Origin: Roseovarius confluentis
GTDB lineage: Bacteria; Pseudomonadota; Alphaproteobacteria; Rhodobacterales; Rhodobacteraceae
Length of the DNA: 64,000 nucleotides
Assembly (NCBI RefSeq): GCF_002917925.1
Contig: NZ_PPFE01000001.1
Span: 620,001 to 684,000 of the forward strand
Reading direction: 5' to 3'
The notes below the pieces were generated by a model. That model did not search any database. It saw only the letters and a list, made by a program, of their open reading frames with translations, and was not told where the DNA came from. Within the stretch, counting starts at the first letter, position 1. The number at the start of each line of letters is the position of its first letter. Positions 39,073 to 47,588 of this stretch are shown here, one piece after another. A program made the position numbers and the translations under genes.

Positions 39073-39743
39073 CCCCCGAAACTGCCCTCGATCAGATTCG
39101 CACGCATGCCGAACCCGGCCGGGCCGAAGGCATGGCGGACTATCACAAGGTGCCCCGCGACTATCTCGGCGTGCCCAACCCGGCAATCAACGACCTGACG
39201 ACCGAATGGCGCCGCGCGCTCACTGTCGAAGAGCGTGTCACGCTGGCCGACGCACTCTGGCGGACGAACATCTTCGAGGCCCGCCTCGCTGCGGCCAAGC
39301 TGCTGACGCAGGCCCGGATCACACCCGACGATGCCGTCTGGGCACTGATCACCGCGTGGCTGCCCGACCTCGACAGCTGGGCCATCGCCGACCACGCCAT
39401 GACGGCGGGGCAACGACGGCTGATGGCCGACCTCACCCGCATGGACGAGGTCGAGACCTGGACCACCTCCGACAGTCACTGGATCAGGCGCGCCGCGATG
39501 ATCGTCACCCTGCCGCTCGCCAAGCTCAACAACCTCAAACCGGCTGAGGCCGAGGCGCGCGAACGCGTGCTGGGCTGGGCCGCAGCTTACGTGCAGGACA
39601 GCGAGTGGTTCATCCAGAAATCCGTCGCCTGGTGGCTGCGTGACCTGTCCAAACACGACCCGGACCGCGTGCGCGCCTTCATGGCCGCAAACGGCCGCCA
39701 CATGAAGCCGTTTGCCCGCAAGGAAGCCGAGAAGTTCCTTTAA
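39069..39743 (+). CDS. DNA alkylation repair (AlkD-like) HEAT-repeat protein
   Basis: A 224-aa protein with ALK-type HEAT repeats: YHKVPRDYLGVPNPAINDLT, SWAIADHAMTAG, WIRRAAMIVTLPLAK and the C-terminal FIQKSVAWWLRDLSKHDPDR. In AlkD these helices hold damaged bases without flipping. Trp and Asp positions of the family appear conserved (DSHWIRRAA, QKSVAWWLR). It is coupled to the ankyrin gene. A glycosylase role is inferred from the family. Confidence 0.88.
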   Translation: MTPETALDQIRTHAEPGRAEGMADYHKVPRDYLGVPNPAINDLTTEWRRALTVEERVTLADALWRTNIFEARLAAAKLLTQARITPDDAVWALITAWLPDLDSWAIADHAMTAGQRRLMADLTRMDEVETWTTSDSHWIRRAAMIVTLPLAKLNNLKPAEAEARERVLGWAAAYVQDSEWFIQKSVAWWLRDLSKHDPDRVRAFMAANGRHMKPFARKEAEKFL

Positions 39744-39745
39744 GG

Positions 39746-40243
39746 TCAGCCGCCTGTCGCGAAAACCCGCACTTCGGGCAGCCCCGTCAGATCCGCCTCC
39801 AAGAGCCGCATCGCCGCCAGCGACAGCTGGCTGCCCGATCCCGGCTCCGCGTCCAGCGGGATAAGATCGACCGCCACCGTCGTGCCCTTCGCCGGGTATT
39901 CCACCCGGCCCTTTCCGGGGCTGTCGACAAGCGGTGTCTTCATCCAGATGCCCGGATCCGACGCCGCACCCAGCGACGCGACCGTGATCCCCAGGTCGCG
40001 GTCGCCACCGCCGCTCTGCGCAGATTGCACCGCTGCCGCACGCTCTTCTTCCGTGGTGGTGTCGAACTCGTCGGCGGTCCGCGCATTGGCCGGCGGGGCG
40101 ACACCCGCGGTCTGCACCTCCGCCTCGGCTTCGGCGCTCCCGGACGCGGGGTCAGGCGGCGGCGTCTGCTGCTGCATGGTGGGCAAAATATCACAGGCCG
40201 ACAGGCCGACGGTACAGGCGACAAGGCATACAAATCGTTTCAT
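39746..40243 (-). CDS. Lipoprotein of unknown function
   Basis: A 165-aa lipoprotein: signal [17 protein letters not shown] with lipobox LSAC, then a Pro/Ala/Glu-rich linker of about 60 residues and a C-terminal globular part ([40 protein letters not shown]). The family is often misnamed as a sugar dehydratase in annotations, from memory; the sequence supports no such role. It converges with the AlkD-like gene (2 bp apart) and is divergent from moaA. Confidence 0.75.
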   Translation of the reverse strand: MKRFVCLVACTVGLSACDILPTMQQQTPPPDPASGSAEAEAEVQTAGVAPPANARTADEFDTTTEEERAAAVQSAQSGGGDRDLGITVASLGAASDPGIWMKTPLVDSPGKGRVEYPAKGTTVAVDLIPLDAEPGSGSQLSLAAMRLLEADLTGLPEVRVFATGG

Positions 40244-40329
40244 ACACTCACCTTATGACCCCTGCGCGCCGGCATCAATTCCCAAGATGCCCCTTGCCGT
40301 TCATCGGCGGTTTGCATACGTTCTGCCCT

Positions 40330-41337
40330 ATGACCGCACCTTTGATCGACCCGTTCCAGCGCGCCATTTCCTATTTGCGCGTCTCTGTCACCGACCGCTG
40401 CGATTTCCGCTGCGTCTATTGCATGTCGGAGAACATGACCTTTCTGCCCAAGAAGGAACTGCTGACGCTGGAAGAACTGGACCGCATGTGCAGCACCTTC
40501 GTGCGCATGGGCGTGGAAAAGCTGCGGATCACCGGCGGCGAACCGCTTGTGCGGCGCAACATCATGCATTTCTTCCACGGCATGAAACGCCACCTCGACA
40601 GCGGCGACCTCAAGGAACTGACGCTCACCACCAACGGCTCGCAACTCGCCCGCTTCAGCGAAGACCTCTATGCCGCCGGCGTGCGCCGGGTGAACGTGTC
40701 GCTCGACACGCTCGATGAACAGAAATTCGCCGACATCACCCGCTGGGGTCGCCTCCCGCAGGTGCTCGAGGGGATCGACGCCGCCCAGGCCGCCGGCCTG
40801 CGCATCAAGATCAACGTCGTCGCTCTCAAGGGCTTCAACGAGGACGAGCTTTTCGACATCGTCGAATGGTGCAAATCCCGCGACATGGACCTGACCTTCA
40901 TCGAGGTCATGCCGATGGGCGATATCGGCAACGAGGACCGGCTGGACCAATACTGGAAACTGTCCGATCTGCGCCAGACCCTGGCAGAGCAATACACCCT
41001 GACCGAGCTTTCCGAACGCACCGGCGGCCCCGCCCGCTATGTGCGGCTGGAAGAAACCGGCCAGAAGATCGGCTTCATCACGCCCCTCACCCATAATTTC
41101 TGCGAAAGCTGCAACCGCGTGCGCCTCACCTGCACCGGCGAGCTTTACATGTGCCTTGGCCAGGAAGACATGGCCGACCTGCGCCCGCCCCTGCGCAACA
41201 CGCCGAACGATGACGCCCCGCTCGAGGCCGCCATCCGCGAGGCCATCACCCGCAAGCCCAAGGGCCACGATTTCGACTATTCCCGTCAGACCGTGGACGG
41301 GCGCATGTCCCGCCACATGAGCCACACCGGCGGCTGA
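40330..41337 (+). CDS. moaA: GTP 3',8-cyclase (molybdenum cofactor biosynthesis)
   Basis: Radical-SAM enzyme making the first molybdopterin precursor, 335 aa. Radical-SAM cysteines are 24, 28 and 31 ([10 protein letters not shown]). The second cluster uses Cys258, 261 and 275. The C-terminus ends in the required Gly-Gly (SHTGG). Start MTAPLIDPF at 40330 is preferred over an upstream ATG. No moaC or other moa gene is next to it; it is coupled to the Kdo transferase by TGATG. Confidence 0.97.
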   Translation: MTAPLIDPFQRAISYLRVSVTDRCDFRCVYCMSENMTFLPKKELLTLEELDRMCSTFVRMGVEKLRITGGEPLVRRNIMHFFHGMKRHLDSGDLKELTLTTNGSQLARFSEDLYAAGVRRVNVSLDTLDEQKFADITRWGRLPQVLEGIDAAQAAGLRIKINVVALKGFNEDELFDIVEWCKSRDMDLTFIEVMPMGDIGNEDRLDQYWKLSDLRQTLAEQYTLTELSERTGGPARYVRLEETGQKIGFITPLTHNFCESCNRVRLTCTGELYMCLGQEDMADLRPPLRNTPNDDAPLEAAIREAITRKPKGHDFDYSRQTVDGRMSRHMSHTGG

Positions 41338-42623
41338 TGCCCCGCAATCCGGCGCCCCTGCCCGTGCGTCTTTACGGCGTGGCGGCAAATCTGCTTGAGC
41401 GGCTGGCCTATCGCCGCGTCTCGGAAAACCTGTCGCGCCAAGGCATTCCCGCAAACCGCCTGCCCGAACGGCAGGGCCATGCCACCGCACCGCGCCCCGT
41501 CGGCGACCTCATGTGGTTCCACGCGGCCTCGGTCGGCGAAAGCCTGTCGGTCCTGCGCCTGATCGAGCATCTGGGCGACACGCATCCCGACCTGTCCTTC
41601 CTCATAACCTCCGGCACCGCCACCTCGGCGCAGATCGTCGGCAAGCGCCTGCCGCCGCGCACGACGCATCAATTCGCGCCGCTCGATTCCCGCCGCGTGG
41701 TCCTGCGCTTCCTCGACCATTGGCGCCCCTCGGCGGCGGTCTTCGTGGAAAGCGAGCTTTGGCCCCAGATGCTGCGTCTGACCCATGCCGCAGGCGTCCC
41801 GCTGGCACTGGTCAACGCCAGGATTTCCGAAAAATCCGCCCGCAACTGGAAACGGTTCCCCCGCACCGCGCGGCATCTGATGGATCATTTCCGCCTGATC
41901 CATTGCCAGGACGACCGCACCGCGAGCCATCTACAAGACCTCGGCCTCAGACAGGCCGAAGCCGGCATGAACCTCAAGTCCGTCGCCGGCCCGCTCCCCT
42001 TCGACCGGGACGAACTGCTCCGGATGCAGGGCCTCATCGCCGGCCGGCCGGTCTGGCTCGCCGCCTCCACCCATCCGGGCGAGGACGAGGTCGTGCTCAG
42101 GGCCCACCGCGCCATGACCGGCGGCAATGCCGACGCGCTCCTGATCCTCGTACCGCGCCATCCCGAACGCGCCCATGATATCGAGCGCATGATCGCCGAG
42201 CACCGCTTCGAGGGCGCCCGCCGCTCCACCGGCATGACCATCACCGGGCAGACCCGCGTCTATCTCGCCGACACACTGGGCGAGATGGGCCTGTGGTACG
42301 CGCTCAGCCCCCTGACCTGCATCTGCGGCAGCTTCACCGATGTGGGCGGCCACAACCCGTTCGAGCCCGCCCATGCCGGCTCCGCCGTCCTCCACGGCCC
42401 GCACTACGCCAATTTCGCCGAGGCCTATGCCGAGATGCAGGCCAACGAGGCCTGTATCGAGGTCACCGATGCCGAAGACCTCGGCGCCAAGCTGACCACC
42501 TATCTTAACGATCCCGCCGCCCTCGACGCGCTGCGTGACCGAACCCGCGCTTTTGCCGCCGTACAGGCCGACGTGCTGGACGACTTCGCGACCACCCTTT
42601 CCAAGTCGCTCGGCCTGCGCTAG
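41337..42623 (+). CDS. waaA: 3-deoxy-D-manno-octulosonic acid transferase
   Basis: Adds Kdo to lipid A in the inner leaflet, 428 aa, GT30. Visible motifs are FHAASVGESLSVLRLIEHL, VFVESELWPQMLRLTH, VAASTHPGEDEVV-like WLAASTHPGEDE and the CICGSFTDVGGHNPFEPAHAGS acceptor/donor site near residues 330-350. The start overlaps moaA (TGATG). It is followed by an LPS core glycosyltransferase, so it is a small LPS operon. Confidence 0.95.
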   Translation: MPRNPAPLPVRLYGVAANLLERLAYRRVSENLSRQGIPANRLPERQGHATAPRPVGDLMWFHAASVGESLSVLRLIEHLGDTHPDLSFLITSGTATSAQIVGKRLPPRTTHQFAPLDSRRVVLRFLDHWRPSAAVFVESELWPQMLRLTHAAGVPLALVNARISEKSARNWKRFPRTARHLMDHFRLIHCQDDRTASHLQDLGLRQAEAGMNLKSVAGPLPFDRDELLRMQGLIAGRPVWLAASTHPGEDEVVLRAHRAMTGGNADALLILVPRHPERAHDIERMIAEHRFEGARRSTGMTITGQTRVYLADTLGEMGLWYALSPLTCICGSFTDVGGHNPFEPAHAGSAVLHGPHYANFAEAYAEMQANEACIEVTDAEDLGAKLTTYLNDPAALDALRDRTRAFAAVQADVLDDFATTLSKSLGLR

Positions 42624-42657
42624 CACCTGTCGAGAACCCCAAGGAAAGCCGCCCCGC

Positions 42658-43698
42658 GTGCCGGACCTCATCGTCACCAATTTCAACCGCAACTTCACCG
42701 GCGTTTCCTCGACCGCCGCCAGCGTGGTGCGCTGCCAGGTGTCGCAATACGACCTCGCGCTTGCGGGCCACCCCCTGCCCGGCTGCCCGGACCCAATCAC
42801 CAAGTCCCAAGCCGCGGCATTTTCCAAGACCCCTCCCAAAGACCACCCCTTCACCATCTGGCATGTCCGCCGCAATCCCGAAATGCGCGCGGCCCTCTGG
42901 GTCCGCGACGTGCTGCGCCGCCCCATCCGCATTGTCTTCACCTCCGCCGCGATCCGGCGGCATTCGGCCTTTCCGCGCTGGCTCATTTCGCGCATGGACG
43001 CCGTCATCGCCACGACCGAGGCCGCAGCCGGGTTCGTCCCGCATGTCCGCGCCGTCGCCCCCCACGGCGTCGACACCGACCGTTTCACGCCCGCCCCCGA
43101 CCGCGCCGCCGCGTGGGCCGCCACCGGCTATCCCGGCACCCACGGCGTGGCCACCATCGGGCGCATCCGCTCCGAGAAAGGCACCGACCGCTTCGTCGCC
43201 GCCATGCTGCGCCTCTTGCCGCAGCACCCCGGCCTGACCGCTCTCGTCATCGGTCGCGCGGCCAAGTCCGACCAGCCTTTCCTCGACAAGCTAAAGGCGC
43301 AGATTGCCGCCGCGGGCCTCAGTGACCGCATCCTCTTCCCCGGCGAGGTCTCCCCCGACGCCCTGCCCACCCTCACACGTTCCCTCTCTGCCGTGATGCA
43401 ACTGCCCCGCTACGAAGGTTATGGCATGACCCCGCTTGAAGGGATGGCATCGGGCGTGCCGTTCGTGGCCACCGACACCGGCTATTACCGCAGCTTTTCC
43501 AGCCAGGGCCAAACCGGCCTTATCGTGCCGGACGATCCGGGCGATGCCGCCGATGCGCTCGCCTCCATCCTGTCAGACCCCGACCGCCACGCCGCCATGT
43601 CCCAAGCCGCCCGCACCATTGCCTGCACCCATTTCAGCGTCACCCGAGAGGCCGAAACCATCGCCCAGGTCTACGAGGATCTTTGGTCCGGCGGCTGA
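42658..43698 (+). CDS. Lipopolysaccharide core glycosyltransferase (GT4, LpcC-like)
   Basis: A 346-aa GT-B glycosyltransferase. The N-terminal NFNRNFTGVSSTAASVVRCQ matches the alphaproteobacterial LpcC mannosyltransferase group. The GT4 donor site ATIGRIRSEKGTDRFVAAML and YEGYGMTPLEGMASGVPFVA, with its Glu pair, are clear. The start is GTG at 42658 with AAGGAAAG upstream; the longer open frame runs over the waaA end. It probably adds the first core sugar to Kdo. Confidence 0.87.
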   Translation: MPDLIVTNFNRNFTGVSSTAASVVRCQVSQYDLALAGHPLPGCPDPITKSQAAAFSKTPPKDHPFTIWHVRRNPEMRAALWVRDVLRRPIRIVFTSAAIRRHSAFPRWLISRMDAVIATTEAAAGFVPHVRAVAPHGVDTDRFTPAPDRAAAWAATGYPGTHGVATIGRIRSEKGTDRFVAAMLRLLPQHPGLTALVIGRAAKSDQPFLDKLKAQIAAAGLSDRILFPGEVSPDALPTLTRSLSAVMQLPRYEGYGMTPLEGMASGVPFVATDTGYYRSFSSQGQTGLIVPDDPGDAADALASILSDPDRHAAMSQAARTIACTHFSVTREAETIAQVYEDLWSGG

Positions 43699-43776
43699 CC
43701 GCTTCTTCTTCGGTTTGATGTTGCACCCGAGCCTCAGGACGTTACGATGTCCTGCCAATTTTGAGAGGTGCACTTC

Positions 43777-44190
43777 GTGATCCAGAAATACGAGTACAAG
43801 GTCATCCCCGCCCCCGCCAAGGGCCGCAAGGGCCCGGGCATCAAGGGCGCTGAAGGCCGCTTTGCCCACGGGCTGGAAACGGTGATCAACGAACTGGCGC
43901 TCGAGGGCTGGGAATACCTGCGCGCCGACATCCTGCCCAGCGAGGAACGTCAGGGCCTGACCTCGTCGCAGACGGTCTATCGCAGCATGCTGGTCTTCCG
44001 CCGCCCGCTGGAACTGGAAGGCGTCGACAGCCCGCCGCCGCTGCCGTGGGACGACCACGAGGCGGAAGAGCTGGAAACCGCCGCCGAGACTGACGAAATC
44101 GAGGATAATCAGGACGATACGCCAGATGACGACGCGGATAACGGGGATGGCGAAGACACGCCGCGCCCCGATCTGCCACCCCGGGACTGA
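43777..44190 (+). CDS. DUF4177 protein with an acidic tail
   Basis: A 137-aa protein. Residues 1-75 match the small DUF4177 domain: YEYKVIPAPAKG, HGLETVINELALEGWEYLRA and YRSMLVFRRPL. About 55 residues that are strongly Asp/Glu-rich follow. The start is the GTG at 43777, 8 bases after GAGAGG; a GTG at 43768 is also in frame but has no room for a ribosome site. Function unknown. Confidence 0.82.
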   Translation: MIQKYEYKVIPAPAKGRKGPGIKGAEGRFAHGLETVINELALEGWEYLRADILPSEERQGLTSSQTVYRSMLVFRRPLELEGVDSPPPLPWDDHEAEELETAAETDEIEDNQDDTPDDDADNGDGEDTPRPDLPPRD

Positions 44191-44296
44191 CCCGTGCAAG
44201 GAAGTTCGGGACCGCGCGGTTTTTTCCCGATCTTTCCTCTTCAATTTGCCGCGCAATCACATACACTCTTGGCCTCGAGTCGCAAAGGGAATGCCA

Positions 44297-44920
44297 ATGG
44301 CTAAATCCGATCCGTTTGGTTTCGACATGTCCGTTTCATCCGCGAAAAAGAAGAACCCGCGCGGTCGGCGGGGCATGTCCGGGGCATCCGAAACGTCGAC
44401 GCGCGTCTGCGACCACGAGGGCTGCAACCAGCCCGGCAAGTACCGCGCGCCCAAGGCGCCGGACGTGCTCGACGACTTCTACTGGTTCTGCAAGGACCAC
44501 GTGCGCGAGTACAATACCAAGTGGAACTTCTTCGACGGCACCACCGAGGCCGAGATGAACGCCCAGATGTCCTCGGACAAGGTGTGGGAGCGCAAGACCA
44601 AGGCGTTCAACGACCCCGAGGCGCGTGCCTGGGCCCGGCTGGGCATCGAGGACCCGCACCAGGTGCTGGGCGGCAATGCCACGCAGAACCCCGGCAAGAA
44701 CCGCGGCGGCCAGCGCAAGCTGCCCCCGACCGAACGCCGCGCCATCGAAATCCTTGAGGCAAACGAACACGCCTCCAAGGCCGAGATCCGCAAGGCCTAC
44801 AAGGCGCTGATCAAGGTGCTGCACCCCGACATCAACGGCGGCGACCGCAGCCAGGAAGAACAGCTTCAACAGGTCGTCTGGGCCTGGGACCAGATCAAGC
44901 AGAGCCGCAACTTCAAGTAA
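44297..44920 (+). CDS. J-domain (DnaJ-like) protein
   Basis: A 207-aa protein: N-terminal MAKSDPFGFDMSVSSAKKKN, a Cys/His motif (CDHEGCNQPG near residue 35-45), then a C-terminal J domain with the HPD motif at 176-178 (LIKVLHPDINGGD). The start at 44297 is 6 nt after AAAGGGA; an ATG 6 bp earlier leaves no spacing. J-domain genes of this type often stand next to cobS in alphaproteobacteria. Here four minus-strand genes separate them. Confidence 0.88.
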   Translation: MAKSDPFGFDMSVSSAKKKNPRGRRGMSGASETSTRVCDHEGCNQPGKYRAPKAPDVLDDFYWFCKDHVREYNTKWNFFDGTTEAEMNAQMSSDKVWERKTKAFNDPEARAWARLGIEDPHQVLGGNATQNPGKNRGGQRKLPPTERRAIEILEANEHASKAEIRKAYKALIKVLHPDINGGDRSQEEQLQQVVWAWDQIKQSRNFK

Positions 44921-44934
44921 GCTGGAAAAATAGG

Positions 44935-44997
44935 GCGCACCGGGTCACTCGTACCGTTCCGGGTCCTGAAACCACCCGGTGCGCGATCGGACCCGGA
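44935..44997. repeat. Two crossing inverted repeats in a convergent gap
   Basis: Stem 1 is GCGCACCGGGT (44935-44945) with ACCCGGTGCGC (44974-44984), 11 bp perfect. Stem 2 is TCCGGGTC (44958-44965) with GACCCGGA (44990-44997), 8 bp perfect. The second stem starts inside the loop of the first and ends outside it, so the two cross and could form a pseudoknot or be alternatives. It lies between the stops of the J-domain and msrB genes. Confidence 0.65.
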
Positions 44998-44999
44998 AT

Positions 45000-45470
45000 T
45001 CAGGCGTCGCGGAATGTCAGGCTGACTCCGTTCAGGCAATGGCGCTTGCCCGTCGGCTGTGGCCCGTCATCGAAAATATGGCCAAGGTGGCTGCCGCAGC
45101 GGCGGCAGTGACATTCGGTCCGCGTCGCGAAAAGCGAATGATCCGGCTTGGTGCCGATGGCATTGTCCATCGCCTTCCAGAAACTGGGCCAGCCGGTCTC
45201 GCTGTCATACTTGGTCTCGGACGAATAAAGCGGCAGGTCGCAGCCGCGGCAATGATACGTCCCCGGCTTGTATAGATCATGCAACGGGCTGCTAAAGGCG
45301 CGCTCGGTGCCTTCCTCGCGCATCACCTCGTATTCCGGATCGGTCAGCATCTCGCGCCATTCCGCCTCGGTGCGTGTCACCTCGAAAGTGCCCGGCGCGG
45401 CAAATCCCGGCAGCGCGGTCAGAAAAGTGCCCCCGGACAGGGCCGACAGTATGAATGTGCGTCGTAGCAT
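45000..45470 (-). CDS. msrB: Peptide-methionine (R)-S-oxide reductase, exported
   Basis: Reduces methionine-R-sulfoxide in proteins, 156 aa. The N-terminus MLRRTFILSALSGGTF has a twin Arg and a hydrophobic stretch to AAPG, so it is exported, possibly by Tat. Zinc Cys pairs are in HCRGCDLPLY and CHCRRCGSHLG, and the catalytic Cys is in GKRHCLNGVSL. It lies downstream of the sigma/anti-sigma/fasciclin genes, 75 bp after the fasciclin stop, and fits repair of oxidised periplasmic proteins. Confidence 0.93.
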   Translation of the reverse strand: MLRRTFILSALSGGTFLTALPGFAAPGTFEVTRTEAEWREMLTDPEYEVMREEGTERAFSSPLHDLYKPGTYHCRGCDLPLYSSETKYDSETGWPSFWKAMDNAIGTKPDHSLFATRTECHCRRCGSHLGHIFDDGPQPTGKRHCLNGVSLTFRDA

Positions 45471-45545
45471 CTTCAGCCTCCTGCGTTTGTCATTCGAGGA
45501 TAGAACGGGGGACGAACGCCCCCCGTTCCGCAGCTTACGAGCTTG

Positions 45546-46100
45546 TTACTGCTTGGCCGGCAGCATCACGGTGTCGATCACGTGAATCACACCGTTGGAC
45601 TGTTCGACATCTGCGATGGTCACGTTGGCCACGCGGCCACGCTCGTCTTCCAGCATGATGCTGTTGCCTTGGTAAGTGGCCTTCAACATGCAGCCGCCCA
45701 CGGTCGGCACCATGTGCGCGCCACCGTCATCGTCGACCATGCCCTTGATCGCCGTCGACATCGCGTCGGCCGATACCACGTGGCAGGTCAGGATCTCGGT
45801 CAGCTGTTTCTTAGCCGCGGGCTGCAGCAGTGCCTCGACCGCGCCTTCGCGCAGCTCGCCAAAGGCGGCGTTGGTCGGCGCGAACACGGTGAACGGCCCT
45901 TCGCTCGACAGCGTGTCGACAAGGTCCGCGGCCTTCACGGCGGTCACCAGCGTCGTGTGATCGGCCGAGTTCACGGCATTTTCAACAATGTTCTTGTCGG
46001 CATACATCGCCGCACCGCCGACCATCGGATTGTCGGCATAGGCAACGCTCGCAGTCGCTGCGAGGGCCACGGCGGCGGTCATTGATTTCACGTTAAACAT
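45546..46100 (-). CDS. Fasciclin-domain secreted protein
   Basis: A 184-aa protein with signal MFNVKSMTAAVALAATASVAYA and one FAS1 domain: TTLVTAVKAADLVDTL, GPFTVFAPTNAAFGEL, LTEILTCHVVSADAM and the H2 motif NGVIHVIDTVMLP. FAS1 proteins are adhesion- or stress-linked in bacteria, and exact functions are mostly unknown. It follows the anti-sigma gene after 105 bp. The upstream DNA shares a 12-bp element with the sigma promoter region. Confidence 0.93.
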   Translation of the reverse strand: MFNVKSMTAAVALAATASVAYADNPMVGGAAMYADKNIVENAVNSADHTTLVTAVKAADLVDTLSSEGPFTVFAPTNAAFGELREGAVEALLQPAAKKQLTEILTCHVVSADAMSTAIKGMVDDDGGAHMVPTVGGCMLKATYQGNSIMLEDERGRVANVTIADVEQSNGVIHVIDTVMLPAKQ

Positions 46101-46164
46101 ATCTCTACTCCCTAACTTAATGCACAAAAGCCGGGCCTTGTTGCCCAACCCATACGCAGCCACG

Positions 46165-46176
46165 GGAGGTGCGAAC
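46165..46176 (-). promoter_or_regulatory. Shared element upstream of the fasciclin gene
   Basis: Read on the minus strand, GTTCGCACCTCC lies 65-76 bp before the fasciclin ATG. It matches 10 of 12 bases with the element at 47547-47558 in front of the sigma gene. A common -35 of the encoded ECF sigma factor is the likeliest reading. No unambiguous common -10 was seen, so it is tentative. Confidence 0.35.
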
Positions 46177-46205
46177 CGAAAGTTTCAGCTGTTTCGGGAA
46201 ATTTT

Positions 46206-46901
46206 TCAGACGTCTTCGAGCGGGCCAGTGGCCAGGATGTCGCCCGTGGGCGCCCCGGTGGGCGAGCCGCCCTCGGGTTCGTCCGAAATCGCCAGCGTCG
46301 CGCCTTGCAACACCGCGATCTGCTCCGGCGTCATCGGCAGGCGCAGCCGCTCGTTTTCCGGCAGCACGCCCAGCGACACCGGCGGGTTGTCCCCGGCGAT
46401 CAGCCACATCTCGATATCGCGGTCAGGCCGGTCCTGCATCCCGCGCCGCTCGACATACATTTCCTGCGTGGTCGCGTCATACCCCGCCGCCAGGATGATC
46501 TCTTCCTCACCCTCGGCCCGCAGGTCAGCATGGTAGACCGGGCTCTCCGGCGGTTGCACGCCCGACCCCGGCAGGTCCACGACGAAGAACAGCGCCACGA
46601 CCAGCGCCGCTGCTGCCAATCCGGTCAGTCCGAACCGCTCGAACAGGCCGCGCCGCGCCGGGCGCTCGTCAGCGAACAGGCGGCGGTCCAGCGCCGCTTT
46701 CACCCGTGCCGGAGGGGCCTCTTCGGGGATCTCATCCGCCAGCACGGCGAAATCCTCGGCCCATTGCGCGTAAAGCGCCCGCAATTCGGGCTCGGCGCCA
46801 AGACGCGACTCGAAGGCCGCGGCCTCCGCAGCCGACAGCAATCCCAGCGCGTATTCACCCGCCAGGACCACGTCGTCGTCTTTTTCCGGCACCTCGCTCA
46901 T
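46206..46901 (-). CDS. RskA-type anti-sigma factor
   Basis: A 231-aa membrane protein. The N-terminal cytoplasmic part (VLAGEYALGLLSAAEAAAFES) would bind the sigma factor. There is one membrane helix (GLTGLAAAALVVALFFVVDL, about residues 100-118) and a periplasmic RskA/anti-sigma-K domain ending GATLAISDEPEGGSPTG. It has no HxxxCxxC zinc motif, so it is not a ChrR type. The ATG overlaps the sigma stop as ATGA. Confidence 0.92.
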   Translation of the reverse strand: MSEVPEKDDDVVLAGEYALGLLSAAEAAAFESRLGAEPELRALYAQWAEDFAVLADEIPEEAPPARVKAALDRRLFADERPARRGLFERFGLTGLAAAALVVALFFVVDLPGSGVQPPESPVYHADLRAEGEEEIILAAGYDATTQEMYVERRGMQDRPDRDIEMWLIAGDNPPVSLGVLPENERLRLPMTPEQIAVLQGATLAISDEPEGGSPTGAPTGDILATGPLEDV

Positions 46902-47446
46902 CGCGACAGGCACTCCCTCAGTTTCAGCAGGCTGCGGCGCAGCCAGGTTCGCATCGTGTTCAGCGGAACGTCAAACCGCGCCGCCAGATCGGCATAGGTC
47001 TCTCCGTCAAGGTAAGCCCCGCGCACGGCCTGCGCGCGATCGGCCTCCAACTCGTCGAAGCACGCGTCCAACTTTTCCCGCTCCGACGCCTGAACGGCTT
47101 GCGCCTCCGGCCCCGGTGCGGCATCCGGCATCGCTTCAGCCAGTCCTTCCGGCATCTGCTCGCCCGCCCCCTTGCGCTTGCGCAGCATGTCGATGGCTGC
47201 GTTCCGCGCGATCGTGATCAGCCACGTCATGGGGCTGAACCCGCCCGTGCTGTACCGGTCGGCATTGCGCCAGATCTTCACGTAGACCTCTTGCAGCACC
47301 TCCTCGGCCTCGGCCCGGTTACCCAACACACGCAGGATCACGCCGAATAGTTTCGCCGAAGTCGCGGAATAAAGTTCGGAAAACGCGGCCCTGTCGTTCA
47401 GGGCGCATCGACCGATCATGTGTTCGATAGCGTCGAGGTCTTTCAT
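46898..47446 (-). CDS. ECF RNA polymerase sigma factor
   Basis: A 182-aa sigma70 family ECF factor. Region 2 includes [20 protein letters not shown] and [20 protein letters not shown], ending in [20 protein letters not shown]. Region 4 includes [20 protein letters not shown] with the helix-turn-helix. The start [12 protein letters not shown] lies at 47446. It is paired with the RskA-like gene and divergent from cobS. Its targets probably include itself, the fasciclin gene and possibly msrB. Confidence 0.94.
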   Translation of the reverse strand: MKDLDAIEHMIGRCALNDRAAFSELYSATSAKLFGVILRVLGNRAEAEEVLQEVYVKIWRNADRYSTGGFSPMTWLITIARNAAIDMLRKRKGAGEQMPEGLAEAMPDAAPGPEAQAVQASEREKLDACFDELEADRAQAVRGAYLDGETYADLAARFDVPLNTMRTWLRRSLLKLRECLSR

Positions 47447-47546
47447 GGAACGCGCATCCCTTTCGAAATCGGAACCTAGGGCAGGCACATGGCGAGTGCC
47501 AGTAATTCTTTCCCTTTCCCTTGCCCTTCCCGGCGATATGTTGCAC

Positions 47547-47558
47547 GGAAGGGCGAAC
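47547..47558 (-). promoter_or_regulatory. Shared element upstream of the ECF sigma gene
   Basis: The minus-strand reading GTTCGCCCTTCC, 101-112 bp before the sigma ATG, matches 10 of 12 bases with 46165-46176. This would fit autoregulation of the ECF operon. The element also overlaps the region just upstream of cobS, which starts at 47589. Confidence 0.35.
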
Positions 47559-47588
47559 GAAAAAACGACGATTGAAGGATCAAGGCAG

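Noticed and set aside
39746-40243. Sugar dehydratase function for the lipoprotein
   Set aside because: Similar proteins carry that name in databases from memory, but this is a 165-aa lipoprotein with no dehydratase motif.
44206-44230. Terminator between the DUF4177 and J-domain genes
   Set aside because: TCGGGA/TCCCGA and ACCGCGCGGT next to six T look suggestive, but the stems are short and overlap awkwardly. Not enough to call.
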